A stretch of DNA of 64,000 nt from J095 sp964517605 (GTDB lineage Bacteria; Chloroflexota; Anaerolineae; 4572-78; J111), in NCBI GenBank assembly GCA_964517605.1, contig CAZFCE010000003.1:186001-250000 (forward strand), written 5' to 3'. Under the pieces are notes generated by a model. It searched no databases. It saw only the letters and a program-made list of their open reading frames with translations, and was not told the DNA's origin. Made by a program: the position numbers and the translations under genes. Below, one piece after another: positions 25,845-35,150 of the stretch. Each line of letters starts with the position of its first letter. Position 1 is the stretch's first letter.

Positions 25845-28800
25845 TTACCCCCGGCGTAGCCGCTTGAGTGGCAATGCTCGCCATACCACCGGCATATCCT
25901 GCTGATGCAGCCCGCCCAACCCGGCCAGCGCCACCAGATAAACTCCGCCGCCCAACAGCAGTTTGAGCAAAAAGTTTGCGTCGCCGGCCAACCACAGGCA
26001 TCCGGCCATTATCGCCGAGGCGATGACGGGCCGCCAGGCCACATCAACCCAGGGCACGTGGCACAGATTTTTGCGTACCAGCAAATAAAACGGGATTAGC
26101 AGCGACCATTCGGAGAAGATGGTGGTAATTGCCGCCGCCCGGTAGCCGTACAGCGGGATAAAAATTAAATTGGTGGTAAGGTTAAACGCCACGCCAATTA
26201 CAAACGCCCGGGTGAGCGCCCGCTGCTGGTTAATGGCAATCAGCACGTATTGCGTCACCTGATTGATAAAACTGAACGGCAAAAACCAGATGAGCAGTTG
26301 CAGCACAATCACCGCATCGGGGATAAAGCGCGGCCCGGCCAAAAACCAGATGAGTTCACGGGCCACAAACGGCGTGCCAAAGGCAATCGGCAACGCCAGA
26401 ATAAGCAACAGGCGCAGGCTTAAAATATAGGCCCGCACCAGCGATTCCCGCGAGTCGGCGGCAAAGCGGCTCATCAGCGGAAAAATGGCCAGCGTAAAAT
26501 ATTGCGGGATGACGTTAATGCCGTCAATATATTTGTAGGCGGCGCTGTAAAACCCAACCGCGCTGCTGCCCCAGGCCGGCTTGAGGATGAACACATCAAT
26601 GCGGAAAAAGATGGTGGCCAGCAGGTGGTTGAGCATCAGCGGAAAGCTCTGGCCCAGCATATTAGTTTGCAGAGCGGGGTCGGCTTCAAACCGGGGCCGG
26701 TAAATTTTTACCGCCAGCAGCCACAGTAACACCGAAAAGGCCACCAGATTGGCCACCAGTGATGCTCCGGCCAACCCCATGATGCCCCAGCCCAGCAGCA
26801 GCGCCAGCGCCCCGGTGATAACGCGGGCAAACGTGGTAATGGCGCTCACGCCGGCGGGATATTCGGCTTTTTCGTGGGCGTAAAAAATGGCGGAAAGGCC
26901 GTCGGAGAGGTTGCTAAAAAAGGTGCCAACCATAAAAATGGCCACCGTAGCCAGCACATCCCCGCCGGTATCGCCAAAAAATACGTAGAGCGCCAGTACC
27001 GCCGCCATTACCGGCAGCGCCGCCAGCCACAAATACACCCGCAAAACGGATACGTTGGCCAAATACCGATTGGTCTGCCCGCGGTCGGCGGCCACATCGC
27101 GCGTTACCAGCGTGCCCAACCCAAACCGGGTGAGAATTTCGACCAGCCCGATAAATGCCACCGCAAACGCAAACTTGCCCGCGCCCTCCGGCTGCAAAAT
27201 CCGTAGCATGAGCAGGGCAAAGGCAAAATCAATCAGCCGGTTGGCCAGCGCCATTACCATTGGCACCAAACTGTTTTTGGCCACCCGTTTAATGGTAGAA
27301 TCGGATTCGCGTTCGCGGTACACTTTGCCCCAGGCCCAGTACCCGCTGATGAACAGCAGCAGCGCCCCGCCTAAAAACGAAACATACGCCCCCAGTTGAA
27401 AACTGCGCGGGCTGTACCTGAAGCGGATTTCCCACGCGCCCGGCGGCAAAAAAATGGCCCGGAACGCGCCGTTGGCCCGGTGAATGGTCACTTCTGTTTC
27501 CGCGTCGTCGCCGGTGGCGGCGGGGCGGGCGTAGGCGCGCCAGCCGGGAAAGTAGCTATCGGCCAGCACCAGCCAGCCCGGTTGAGCGGTTTGCGCCGCC
27601 AGTTTCACCTCGTTGGGGGCGTAGGCGGTGATGTTGACCGCCTCCGCCAGCGAGGCAACGGACGCGGCGGCATCGGCGGCGGTTAAATCGCGGCCCAGGC
27701 CGGTGGCAGTGCCATCCAGAATAACCTTTTGGCGCGGGTTGAGGCTGCGCAGGGCCGTGTTAAACTCGTCCGTCCAGCCGGATGGTTGCGCCTGGCCCGG
27801 CAAATCGAGCTTGTCATTCACCAGAAACGCGCGCGGCAGGGCATCGAGATTTTTGTAGATGTTCACTTCGCCGGTGTGGGCCAGGGCGTAGTTGGGGTTG
27901 TTGATGGTTTGCGTGGTGAGAATGTAGCGCACGCCCAGCAAATCCAGCAGCGCCGAATCCAGCGCGGCGTAGCCATCGGCGTAGATTGGCCCCACCCGGT
28001 TAAACAGCAGGTCGCCATTGGGCTGGATAAGCTGCATAAACCGGCTGTACTGGGCCGGAATGATGCTGTCGTAGCCGCGCACATCAAATAAATTGGCGTA
28101 CATGCCGGTGTTGGCCAGCATTATTTTGTTGCCGCGCCCGGCGGGGGTATCAAAACTGTCAATGCGAAAATAGGGGTCGGTGGTTTGCTGCGCCTCCAGC
28201 CAGCGCACCACATCGGGTTTAAAGGCCAGCAGCGCCGGGTTGGCCGCCGGGTTAAAACCGGCTCCGGCCAGCAGCAAATCAACGGCAATCACCGCCACGG
28301 CCAGCAGCGGCCACACCTTAATTTTGGCGCGGAGAGCGGTCAGCGCGGGCCGGGCGCAAGCCAGCCATAACACCGCGCCGGACATCATCAGCATAAAAAA
28401 GAATTTTAAAAAGTTGGGCCACTGGTAGCCTAAAAACTGACGCCCATCGGCAAAGGCGTTTTGAGCCAGCCCGGAACGGTTAAATACCGCATCGGCAAGC
28501 TGAATGAACGGCGCGGGCCAAACCAGCGCCAGCAGCAGCGCCGCCAGCCCGCCGGCTCCGCCGGCCAGCAAGCCGATGGCCGCAGCTTTGAGGTACGGCG
28601 GTTTGGTGGCAGTCTGTAAATAATCAAGGCCAAAGCCGGCCAGCACGGCCACGCTAAATGTGTACGGAAATATCCAGCGGAACGGCGAATGAAGTTGATT
28701 CCAGCCGGGCAGCCCGTAAAACAGCAGCGCGTACAGCGGCGTGCCAAACGCAAACAACAGCGAAAGCGCCGCCAGCGCCGCAAAAATAAATACCGAATAG

Positions 28801-30008
28801 CGAATAGCGAATGGCGAATTAGTGGCTTGTCCTTTGCTATTCGTTACAAGTGTTCGCCATGCGCTGATAACCGCCAGCGCGGCCAGCAGCAGCGGCAGCA
28901 GGCCCAAATACGCGCCGGCTTCTACGGCGGTTTTGGTGTCCCAGCCGGTGCAGTTGGCGCAGAGCGGATTTACCTGGCCGTGAGCGTTGGGGCCAAGCCC
29001 CTGCCAGGCATGCGTCACCACATCAAAATAACCGTGGTGGGCCGGGCTGCCAAAAAAATCGGGGATAACAAAGCTGATAATCCGGCGTAGCGGCAGCGCC
29101 CAGCCGCGCACATTGGCCAGCGTTACGGAGTTATCGCGGAAGTTTTGGGTGATAACCTCGTACATGGGCACTAATTGCACCGCGCCCAGCGCCAGCCCCA
29201 GCAGCGCCAGTATCAACAGCCAGCCGGCCAGCCGCAACGCAAATTTGGGGGTGCGTTGTTGTTGCCACAGCAGCAACAGGCGCAGGCCGGCGTAAAAACC
29301 GCTCACCAGCAAGGTGTAATAGGTGATCTCCACATGCCCGGCCAGCGTTTGCAGCCCCAGCACCAGCGCCCCGGCCACCACATACGGAATCGGCGAGTAG
29401 CCGGTGCGCCCTTTTTCTTCCTGTTTGCGGATAATCAACTCGATGACCGCCAGCAGCAGCGGCAGCCACACCGCCCCGGCCACAATCATGGTGAACACCA
29501 CGCTCACCACAAAAAAGCTGCTCAGCGAATAGGTAAGCCCCGCTGCCAGCGCGCCAAACCGGGCAACCCGCAGCACCCGCAGAAAAATGTACATGTTTAA
29601 CCCGGCCAACCAGAGTTGAATCACGGTAAACCAGCCGTAGGCGCTGGTTAGCGGCAGCAGGTAAAACAGCAGGCTAAAGGGGTACAGCCCAGAGTGCTGG
29701 CCGTTGGCCAAAAAGGGCTGGCCGGAAAGAATGTAGGGATTCCATAACGGGATTTGGCCGGCGCTGAACGACTCGCGGATGAATTTTTTCCAGACGTAGT
29801 TTTCAAGCACCAGATCGGACAGGAGTTGGTTGTGCGGTTGCGCCACGCCCAACTCGGCGCGGTGAGATAACCACGGCTCGTAGGCAAACAGGTTATCGGC
29901 GGGCAGCAGGGTGCGGAAGCCAAGCGTTACCGGCGCAAACAGTAACAGGGGCAACAGCCATAAAACCAGGGCCGCCAGAATATCTTGCCGGGTAACAGCC
30001 TTGAGCAA
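25845..30008 (-). CDS. YfhO-like membrane protein fused to a Wzx/MATE-type polysaccharide flippase
   Basis: 1387 residues. The first ~890 follow the YfhO family: many membrane segments, the start motif LLPADNLFAYEPWL, then FSAGQIPLWNPYILSGQPF, and a soluble beta-rich part ending in a PGWLVLADSYFPGWRAY segment. YfhO proteins are linked to glycosylation of lipoteichoic acid and other polymers. After a short linker (SDSTIKRV near residue 900) there is a complete 12-14 segment polysaccharide exporter of the MOP superfamily (residues about 905-1375), which should flip lipid-linked glycans across the membrane. These are normally separate proteins. The coding region also contains an in-frame palindromic insertion at 28790-28860. 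It ends in the terminator at 25808-25838 and starts 5 bp after the mannosyltransferase gene. Confidence 0.88.
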   Translation of the reverse strand: MLKAVTRQDILAALVLWLLPLLLFAPVTLGFRTLLPADNLFAYEPWLSHRAELGVAQPHNQLLSDLVLENYVWKKFIRESFSAGQIPLWNPYILSGQPFLANGQHSGLYPFSLLFYLLPLTSAYGWFTVIQLWLAGLNMYIFLRVLRVARFGALAAGLTYSLSSFFVVSVVFTMIVAGAVWLPLLLAVIELIIRKQEEKGRTGYSPIPYVVAGALVLGLQTLAGHVEITYYTLLVSGFYAGLRLLLLWQQQRTPKFALRLAGWLLILALLGLALGAVQLVPMYEVITQNFRDNSVTLANVRGWALPLRRIISFVIPDFFGSPAHHGYFDVVTHAWQGLGPNAHGQVNPLCANCTGWDTKTAVEAGAYLGLLPLLLAALAVISAWRTLVTNSKGQATNSPFAIRYSVFIFAALAALSLLFAFGTPLYALLFYGLPGWNQLHSPFRWIFPYTFSVAVLAGFGLDYLQTATKPPYLKAAAIGLLAGGAGGLAALLLALVWPAPFIQLADAVFNRSGLAQNAFADGRQFLGYQWPNFLKFFFMLMMSGAVLWLACARPALTALRAKIKVWPLLAVAVIAVDLLLAGAGFNPAANPALLAFKPDVVRWLEAQQTTDPYFRIDSFDTPAGRGNKIMLANTGMYANLFDVRGYDSIIPAQYSRFMQLIQPNGDLLFNRVGPIYADGYAALDSALLDLLGVRYILTTQTINNPNYALAHTGEVNIYKNLDALPRAFLVNDKLDLPGQAQPSGWTDEFNTALRSLNPRQKVILDGTATGLGRDLTAADAAASVASLAEAVNITAYAPNEVKLAAQTAQPGWLVLADSYFPGWRAYARPAATGDDAETEVTIHRANGAFRAIFLPPGAWEIRFRYSPRSFQLGAYVSFLGGALLLFISGYWAWGKVYRERESDSTIKRVAKNSLVPMVMALANRLIDFAFALLMLRILQPEGAGKFAFAVAFIGLVEILTRFGLGTLVTRDVAADRGQTNRYLANVSVLRVYLWLAALPVMAAVLALYVFFGDTGGDVLATVAIFMVGTFFSNLSDGLSAIFYAHEKAEYPAGVSAITTFARVITGALALLLGWGIMGLAGASLVANLVAFSVLLWLLAVKIYRPRFEADPALQTNMLGQSFPLMLNHLLATIFFRIDVFILKPAWGSSAVGFYSAAYKYIDGINVIPQYFTLAIFPLMSRFAADSRESLVRAYILSLRLLLILALPIAFGTPFVARELIWFLAGPRFIPDAVIVLQLLIWFLPFSFINQVTQYVLIAINQQRALTRAFVIGVAFNLTTNLIFIPLYGYRAAAITTIFSEWSLLIPFYLLVRKNLCHVPWVDVAWRPVIASAIMAGCLWLAGDANFLLKLLLGGGVYLVALAGLGGLHQQDMPVVWRALPLKRLRRG
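28790..28860. repeat. Palindromic element inserted in frame in the yfhO-like gene
   Basis: Repeated CGAATAGCGAATGG-type sequence from 28794 is followed by inverted TTGCTATTCGTTA and GTGTTCGCC to 28858. It encodes SKGQATNSPFAIRYS in a loop near residues 386-404. Similar GCGAAT clusters are intergenic at 18384-18416 and 55186-55380. Confidence 0.65.
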
Positions 30009-30013
30009 GCGGG

Positions 30014-30766
30014 CTACTCCTGAACCTGGGCGATGGCTACCGGCCTGACACTGCGGTGTCGCCAGCGAATTTCAAACACGCGCAGGGCGGCCTCAATTTT
30101 TACCGGCACCGACATTTTGCTCTGGCCAATACGCCGGTCTTCAAAATAAATGGGGATTTCCAAAATGCGGAAGTTGAGTTTTTCTGAAACGTAGGCCATT
30201 TCTACCTGGAAAATGTAGCCGTTGGAATGAATCCGGTCCAGCCCAATCCGTTCCAGAGCGCTGCGCCGCCAGCATTTAAACCCGGCGGTGGCATCTTTGG
30301 TTTTTACTCCCAAAATCAGCCGCGTCCACACCGAGTTGGCCCACCAGCTTAAAAACCAGCGCCACCAGCTCCAGCGCTCATCAAGCTGGCCGCCGCCCAC
30401 GTAACGCGACCCCACCACCACATCGTAATTTTCAATGCCGGCCAGCATTTCGGCAATGTAAGAGGGCGAGTGGGAGAAGTCGGCGTCCATTTGCACAACA
30501 TAATCAATGTTATGTTCCAGCGCCCACTTAAACCCGGCAATGTAGGCTGTGCCCAGCCCCAATTTACCGGCGCGATGGAGCACGTGCAGGCGACCAGGGT
30601 AGCAACGCTGGCTCAACTCTTCGGCCACCTGGCCGGTGCCGTCGGGCGAGTTGTCATCAACAATCAATATTTGCAGCCCGGGTATATCCAGCGTAAATAA
30701 TTCGGCGGTGATGGCGGGCATGTTTTCGGCTTCGTTATAGGTTGGGATTACTACTAAAACGGTCAT
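30014..30766 (-). CDS. GT2 polyprenol-phosphate mannose synthase (Dpm1-like)
   Basis: 250 residues. The GT2 nucleotide-sugar fold has PTYNEAEN, LIVDDNSPDGTG, QMDADFSHSP (the metal-binding DAD) and VVGSRYVGGG. This set matches dolichol/polyprenol-phosphate mannosyltransferases, which move mannose from GDP-mannose to a polyprenyl phosphate on the inner membrane face. No C-terminal membrane anchor is seen, so it should be a soluble or peripheral enzyme. The product is the donor used by GT39-type enzymes, five of which are encoded at 48.9-60.4 kb. It lies 5 bp upstream of the YfhO-flippase gene. Confidence 0.88.
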   Translation of the reverse strand: MTVLVVIPTYNEAENMPAITAELFTLDIPGLQILIVDDNSPDGTGQVAEELSQRCYPGRLHVLHRAGKLGLGTAYIAGFKWALEHNIDYVVQMDADFSHSPSYIAEMLAGIENYDVVVGSRYVGGGQLDERWSWWRWFLSWWANSVWTRLILGVKTKDATAGFKCWRRSALERIGLDRIHSNGYIFQVEMAYVSEKLNFRILEIPIYFEDRRIGQSKMSVPVKIEAALRVFEIRWRHRSVRPVAIAQVQE

Positions 30767-30906
30767 AAAGGCATCTCTGTATCAGTAAGGTGAACAAATT
30801 ATACTCCCCAAAAATTAATCGGCCAATTAGCCGCATATCGCGGATGGCCCGGTTTTCCCGTTGTCAGATATACATAATATTTGTAGACGAAATTTTTAAC
30901 TTATGC

Positions 30907-30912
30907 TATGAT
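30907..30912 (+). promoter_or_regulatory. -10 box of a probable leaderless promoter
   Basis: TATGAT ends six bases before the ATG of the amidase gene at 30919, so transcription would start at or next to the start codon. No ribosome binding site precedes this ATG. The -35 region (TAGACG, about 17 bp upstream) is weak. Confidence 0.45.
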
Positions 30913-30918
30913 TACGTT

Positions 30919-31749
30919 ATGTCAAAAAGTTACCGGCAGGCGGTTAAACGCACAGATAAATATCGCGGCGAAAAGCGCATGTTCTCCGCAACCCTGGCGC
31001 TGGTGATAATGGGGGTGGCGGTGTTGTTGATGGGCTTTAACCTGTTTTCGGTGAGCGCCCAGCCCGCCGCCACGCCGGTTTCGCCGGTGGTTACGCCGGG
31101 CGCGCCGGATATTGCCATTGCCGCGCCCGCCCAGCAATTGCCGTTAGCGCCCGCCGTGGCGGCGGTTCAACCCCCGCAGGCGTTGCCGCTCGATGCGCAT
31201 TACAGCGGGGTGGTGGGGCTTGTGGCCGGCCACAAAGGGAATGACTCCGGCGCGGTGTGTCCGGATGGGCTAACCGAGGCCGAGGTGAACGCTAATGTAA
31301 CCCAGGAAGTGGCCAGTTTGCTGGAACGACGCGGGCTGCGGGTGGACATCCTCAACGAGTTTGATGACCGGCTATCCGGCTACCAGGCCGACGCATTGGT
31401 GAGCATTCACTCCGATAGTTGCAGCGTGCCCGGGCTAACCGGCTTTAAAGCGGCCCGCGTAACCAACAGCGCCATTCCCCAGGCCGAAGATTTGCTGGTG
31501 CAATGTTTAAACAAGGAATACGCCGCCTACACCGGCCTGCCGCAGCACCCCTCTAGCATTACCGATAGCATGACCAACTACCACGCCTTTAGAGAAATCG
31601 CTTCGGGCACGCCGGGCGCTATCATTGAAACCGGCTTTTTGCTGGGCGACCGCTACCTGCTGGAAAGCAAGCCCAAAATTGTGGCGCGAGGCGTGGCGGC
31701 GGGCATCCTTTGCTTTTTTGACCAACGTGCCACGGTGGCCGCGCCGTAA
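30919..31749 (+). CDS. N-acetylmuramoyl-L-alanine amidase-like exported protein
   Basis: 276 residues from the ATG at 30919. I rejected the longer frame because its extra 43 residues are not protein-like and a -10 box lies just before this ATG. A basic N-terminus and one membrane segment (about 22-45) are followed by a Pro/Ala linker. The amidase_3 fold then begins (about residue 95) with VGLVAGHKGNDSG (first zinc His), TEAEVN (zinc Glu), VSIHSDSC (third zinc ligand) and GAIIETGFLLGD (catalytic Glu). These enzymes cut the bond between muramic acid and the stem peptide. It is divergent from the mannosyltransferase gene. A role in cell wall turnover is likely. Confidence 0.85.
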   Translation: MSKSYRQAVKRTDKYRGEKRMFSATLALVIMGVAVLLMGFNLFSVSAQPAATPVSPVVTPGAPDIAIAAPAQQLPLAPAVAAVQPPQALPLDAHYSGVVGLVAGHKGNDSGAVCPDGLTEAEVNANVTQEVASLLERRGLRVDILNEFDDRLSGYQADALVSIHSDSCSVPGLTGFKAARVTNSAIPQAEDLLVQCLNKEYAAYTGLPQHPSSITDSMTNYHAFREIASGTPGAIIETGFLLGDRYLLESKPKIVARGVAAGILCFFDQRATVAAP

Positions 31750-31773
31750 CCGGGATTTAAATCCTCTTTTGAA

Positions 31774-31801
31774 TTGACGTTTCGCCGCTTTTTATTATAC
31801 T
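31774..31801 (+). promoter_or_regulatory. Promoter of the polyamine transporter operon
   Basis: TTGACG (31774-31779) and TATACT (31796-31801) with a 16-bp spacer. This gives a leader of about 270 bases before potA. The leader has a hairpin (CACTGG...CCAGTG near 31970-31990) but I recognise no known riboswitch. Confidence 0.65.
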
Positions 31802-32076
31802 ACGCCGGGGGTCATTCTCAGTGTACCCCAAGCCAAGTAAATACCACAACCTTCTGCGTTTTCCCCCACCTGCCGTCGCTGTTCGACGTTCACCGTAATT
31901 CAATGCCGGTGAGTCAGTAAATCCGGGTTTGGCGCTCTGGAAATACTGAAATACACTTTCATACCTGAACACTGGTAAAGCCGCCAGTGAAATTAATATT
32001 TTTGCTGATTAACTGCCAACCGGGCGATAGCAAAAGATTCCAGTAGTTTTTCCGGTACAGAAAGGAGGCGTTATTT

Positions 32077-33174
32077 ATGCCCAACGTTGATGTTGAACTC
32101 AAAAATGTCACCAAAAGTTTTGGTGATTTTATAGCCGTAGAAAATGTTTCGCTGGAGATCATCGACGGCGAATTTTTTTCTTTATTGGGGCCAAGCGGGT
32201 GCGGCAAAACCACCTGCTTGCGCTTGATTGCCGGGTTTGAAATGCCCACCGCCGGCCAAATTTTAATCAACGGCCAGGCTATGGGGCAAATCCCGGCTTA
32301 CCAGCGCCCGGTGAACACTGTGTTTCAAAATTACGCCCTGTTTCCGCACATGACCATTTTTGAAAACGTGGCCTTTGGCCTGGAAATGAAAAAGGTAGCC
32401 AAACCGGAGATTAAAAGCCGGGTAATGGATGCCCTGGAAATGGTGCGGTTGCCCCAGTTGGCGCACCGCACTCCCCGCCAGCTTTCGGGCGGGCAGCAGC
32501 AGCGTATTGCGCTGGCGCGGGCGCTGGTTAACCGGCCCCGGGTGCTGCTGCTCGACGAGCCGTTGAGCGCCTTGGATTTGAAGCTGCGCAAGGCCATGCA
32601 GTTTGAACTCAAAGAGTTGCAGCGGCAGGTGGGCATCACCTTTATTTTTGTAACCCACGACCAGGAAGAAGCCATCACCATGTCGGACCGGATTGCCGTA
32701 ATGAACGATGGCGAAGTGCAGCAGGTAGGCGAGCCGGTGGCCATTTACGAGCGCCCGGCCAACCGCTTTGTGGCCGATTTTATCGGCGAAACCAACTTTA
32801 TCGAAGGTGAAGTGGCCCAAATTGACGACCAGCAAACCGTGCTGAATGTCAACTCTGGCCTGAAGGTGAGCGGGCGGCGCAGCGCCGACCTGCGCGTAGG
32901 CCAGCCGGTGACGCTGGCCATCAGGCCGGAGAAAATCCGGCTGCAACCGGTGCACTCGGCCCCGGCAGATTTAACGCACGTGCCGGCGGTGGTTGAAGAG
33001 GCGGTGTACATTGGCACCGATACCCGCTACACCGCGCGGGTAGCCGGCAAGTTTGATGTGGTGGCGCGCATGCAAAATGTAGGCGATGGCAGCAGCGCCG
33101 GCCAATTGTTTAAACGCCACGACCAGGTGTTGCTATCTTGGGCCACGGATAGCGCGCTGATTTTAACCAGTTAA
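32077..33174 (+). CDS. potA: Spermidine/putrescine ABC transporter ATP-binding protein
   Basis: 365 residues: Walker A (GPSGCGKTT, about residues 38-46), Q-loop (FQNYALFPHMT), signature LSGGQQQRIAL, Walker B (VLLLDEPLSALD), switch His (VTHDQEEA) and a C-terminal TOBE domain (about 275-355). This is the layout of PotA, which powers polyamine uptake. The ATG follows GAAAGGAGG. It is the first gene of a four-gene potABCD operon with 17-70 bp gaps, and its partners confirm the assignment better than its own sequence does. Confidence 0.93.
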   Translation: MPNVDVELKNVTKSFGDFIAVENVSLEIIDGEFFSLLGPSGCGKTTCLRLIAGFEMPTAGQILINGQAMGQIPAYQRPVNTVFQNYALFPHMTIFENVAFGLEMKKVAKPEIKSRVMDALEMVRLPQLAHRTPRQLSGGQQQRIALARALVNRPRVLLLDEPLSALDLKLRKAMQFELKELQRQVGITFIFVTHDQEEAITMSDRIAVMNDGEVQQVGEPVAIYERPANRFVADFIGETNFIEGEVAQIDDQQTVLNVNSGLKVSGRRSADLRVGQPVTLAIRPEKIRLQPVHSAPADLTHVPAVVEEAVYIGTDTRYTARVAGKFDVVARMQNVGDGSSAGQLFKRHDQVLLSWATDSALILTS

Positions 33175-33191
33175 TAAAGGAGGGCAATTCA

Positions 33192-34046
33192 ATGCAAAGC
33201 ACACGGCAAAACCGGGGGCTTTTGGCAGTATTGCTATCGCCCTCTGTTTTTTGGCTGATTCTGTTTTTTGTAGCGCCGCTGTTAATTGTGCTGGTGGTGA
33301 GCTTTAGCCGGCGGTCGTTGTTGGGCGTGGTGGATTACACCTTTACGCCGGATAATTACATTCGCGCTTTTACCACCCCCATCTACCTGAAAATTCTATG
33401 GAAATCGTGCTGGCTGGCGGTGTGGAACACGGCGTTGTGCCTGGTGATTGCCTATCCGTTTGCGTTTTTTATCGCCCGGCAAACGCCGCGCCGGCAGAAC
33501 ATTTTAATCTTTTTGGTGATGGTGCCGTTCTGGACCAACTTTTTAATCCGAACCTACGCCCTGATTTTTATTCTGCGGGATTCCGGGCTGATCAACACGG
33601 TACTCATCGGTTTGGGCATTATTGATAAACCGCTGGAAATTATGTTTACCCAAACCGCGGTGATGATTGGCATGCTGTACGGCTACCTGCCGTTTGCGGT
33701 GCTGCCGTTGTACGCCTCGATTGAGCAGCTTGATTTTAACTACGTGCAGGCCGCTCAGGATTTGGGCGCTAACGGCGTGCAGGTGTTTTGGCGCGTTATT
33801 TTGCCGCTGACCATGCCCGGCGTGGTGGCTGCGGCCATCATCACCTTTATTCCCACGTTGGGCGCGTATGTTACCCCGGATTTAATGGGCGGCGGCAACA
33901 CCTTTTTGATTGGCAACCTGCTTCAGCAGCAATTTATGACCGTGCGCGATTGGCCGTTTGGCTCGGCGTTGGGCGCTGTTTTAATGGTGATTGTTTTGGC
34001 CGCCACCATGCTTCACCTCCGTTCCGGCGGGGGGCGGCTGGCGTAA
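33192..34046 (+). CDS. potB: Spermidine/putrescine ABC transporter permease PotB
   Basis: 284 residues with six membrane segments, including LAVLLSPSVFWLILFF-type start, FWTNFLIRTYALIFILRD in the middle and the EAA loop AAQDLGANGVQVFWRVILPLTMPG that docks with the ATPase. It is one half of the polyamine channel. Its ATG follows AAAGGAGGG, 17 bp after potA. It is followed immediately by potC. Confidence 0.92.
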   Translation: MQSTRQNRGLLAVLLSPSVFWLILFFVAPLLIVLVVSFSRRSLLGVVDYTFTPDNYIRAFTTPIYLKILWKSCWLAVWNTALCLVIAYPFAFFIARQTPRRQNILIFLVMVPFWTNFLIRTYALIFILRDSGLINTVLIGLGIIDKPLEIMFTQTAVMIGMLYGYLPFAVLPLYASIEQLDFNYVQAAQDLGANGVQVFWRVILPLTMPGVVAAAIITFIPTLGAYVTPDLMGGGNTFLIGNLLQQQFMTVRDWPFGSALGAVLMVIVLAATMLHLRSGGGRLA

Positions 34047-34062
34047 AATGGAGAACTTGCCC

Positions 34063-35082
34063 ATGAACACAACCGTGGTAACGGCGTGGCCGGGCCGCAA
34101 ACCGTTGGCCTACCTCATCGGCCTGGTTACTTTTTTGGCGGCGCTGGCCGGGCTGGCCGCCGTGGGGATAGGCTTGCTCAACCCGGCTGGTTCCTTTAGC
34201 CTGGGTTTGATTTTGGCCGGCGTGGTGGTTTTTGCCGGCAGCACCGTATGGGGCATGCGCACCATTCAAAACGTGGCGGGCGCGTCAATTGGCCAGCAAG
34301 TGCTGGTGGTCAACGCCGTTTTGGTGTTTGCCTTTTTTTACGTGCCCATTCTGGCGCTGATATTCTTCTCGTTTAATGCCGGCAAAAACCCCACGGTGTG
34401 GGAAGGCTTTAGCCTGCGCTGGTACCTGAGCCTGCTGGAAAACGAGGCCGTGCTCCGCGCCTTTCGCAACACCCTGATTGTTACGGCGGTGTCAACCGTG
34501 CTTTCAACCATCATCGGCACTATGGTTTCGGTGGCGATGGAACGGTACAATTTTCGGCTAAAACTCCCCTTTGAGGCGGTGCTGTACCTGCCCATCATCA
34601 TCCCCGATATTGTGATTGCGCTGGCCACGCTGCTGTTCTTTGTAATTTTGTTCAATATGGTTAAGACCATGTTTGGCGTGGTGTGGGGGCTGGGGCTGCC
34701 CACCATTATTATTGCGCACGTGGCGTTTAATATTTCGTTTGTGGCCACCATTGTCCGCGCCCGGCTGGTGGATATGGACCCCAACCTGGAACAGGCCGCC
34801 CGCGACCTGGGCGCGAACGAGTGGCAAACTTTTCGGCGGATAACCATGCCGTTGTTAATGCCGGGGATTATCAGCGGGGCGTTGCTGGCTTTTACGCTCT
34901 CGCTGGATGATTTTGTGATTACGTTTTTTGTGTCCGGCCCCGGCTCAACCACGTTGCCGTTGCTGGTGTATTCGCAGGTGAAATTTGGGGTAAAACCCGA
35001 TATTAACGCGCTGGCCACGTTGATGATGCTCTTTTCAATCGGGCTGGTGCTGCTTTCTCAATTTTTGCAGCGGCGCGAGTGA
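34063..35082 (+). CDS. potC: Spermidine/putrescine ABC transporter permease PotC, N-terminally extended
   Basis: 339 residues from the ATG at 34063, which has GGAG about nine bases upstream; an in-frame ATG at 34048 is an alternative. The last ~260 residues match PotC (YVPILALIFFSFNAG, VLYLPIIIPDIVIALATLL, EAA loop AARDLGANEWQTFRRITMPLLMPG). The first ~75 residues add two membrane segments not seen in ordinary PotC proteins (about 265-280 residues). The extension may help pairing with PotB or be a lineage trait. Confidence 0.9.
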   Translation: MNTTVVTAWPGRKPLAYLIGLVTFLAALAGLAAVGIGLLNPAGSFSLGLILAGVVVFAGSTVWGMRTIQNVAGASIGQQVLVVNAVLVFAFFYVPILALIFFSFNAGKNPTVWEGFSLRWYLSLLENEAVLRAFRNTLIVTAVSTVLSTIIGTMVSVAMERYNFRLKLPFEAVLYLPIIIPDIVIALATLLFFVILFNMVKTMFGVVWGLGLPTIIIAHVAFNISFVATIVRARLVDMDPNLEQAARDLGANEWQTFRRITMPLLMPGIISGALLAFTLSLDDFVITFFVSGPGSTTLPLLVYSQVKFGVKPDINALATLMMLFSIGLVLLSQFLQRRE

Positions 35083-35150
35083 ACCCGGGCCTTTTCCCGG
35101 CGCGGCTTGCAACTGTATTTTTAAGATTTTTTAGAACAGAGGAGTAGAAA

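Noticed and set aside
31802..32076. Riboswitch in the potA leader
   Set aside because: The leader is long and has a hairpin, but I could not match any known riboswitch core.
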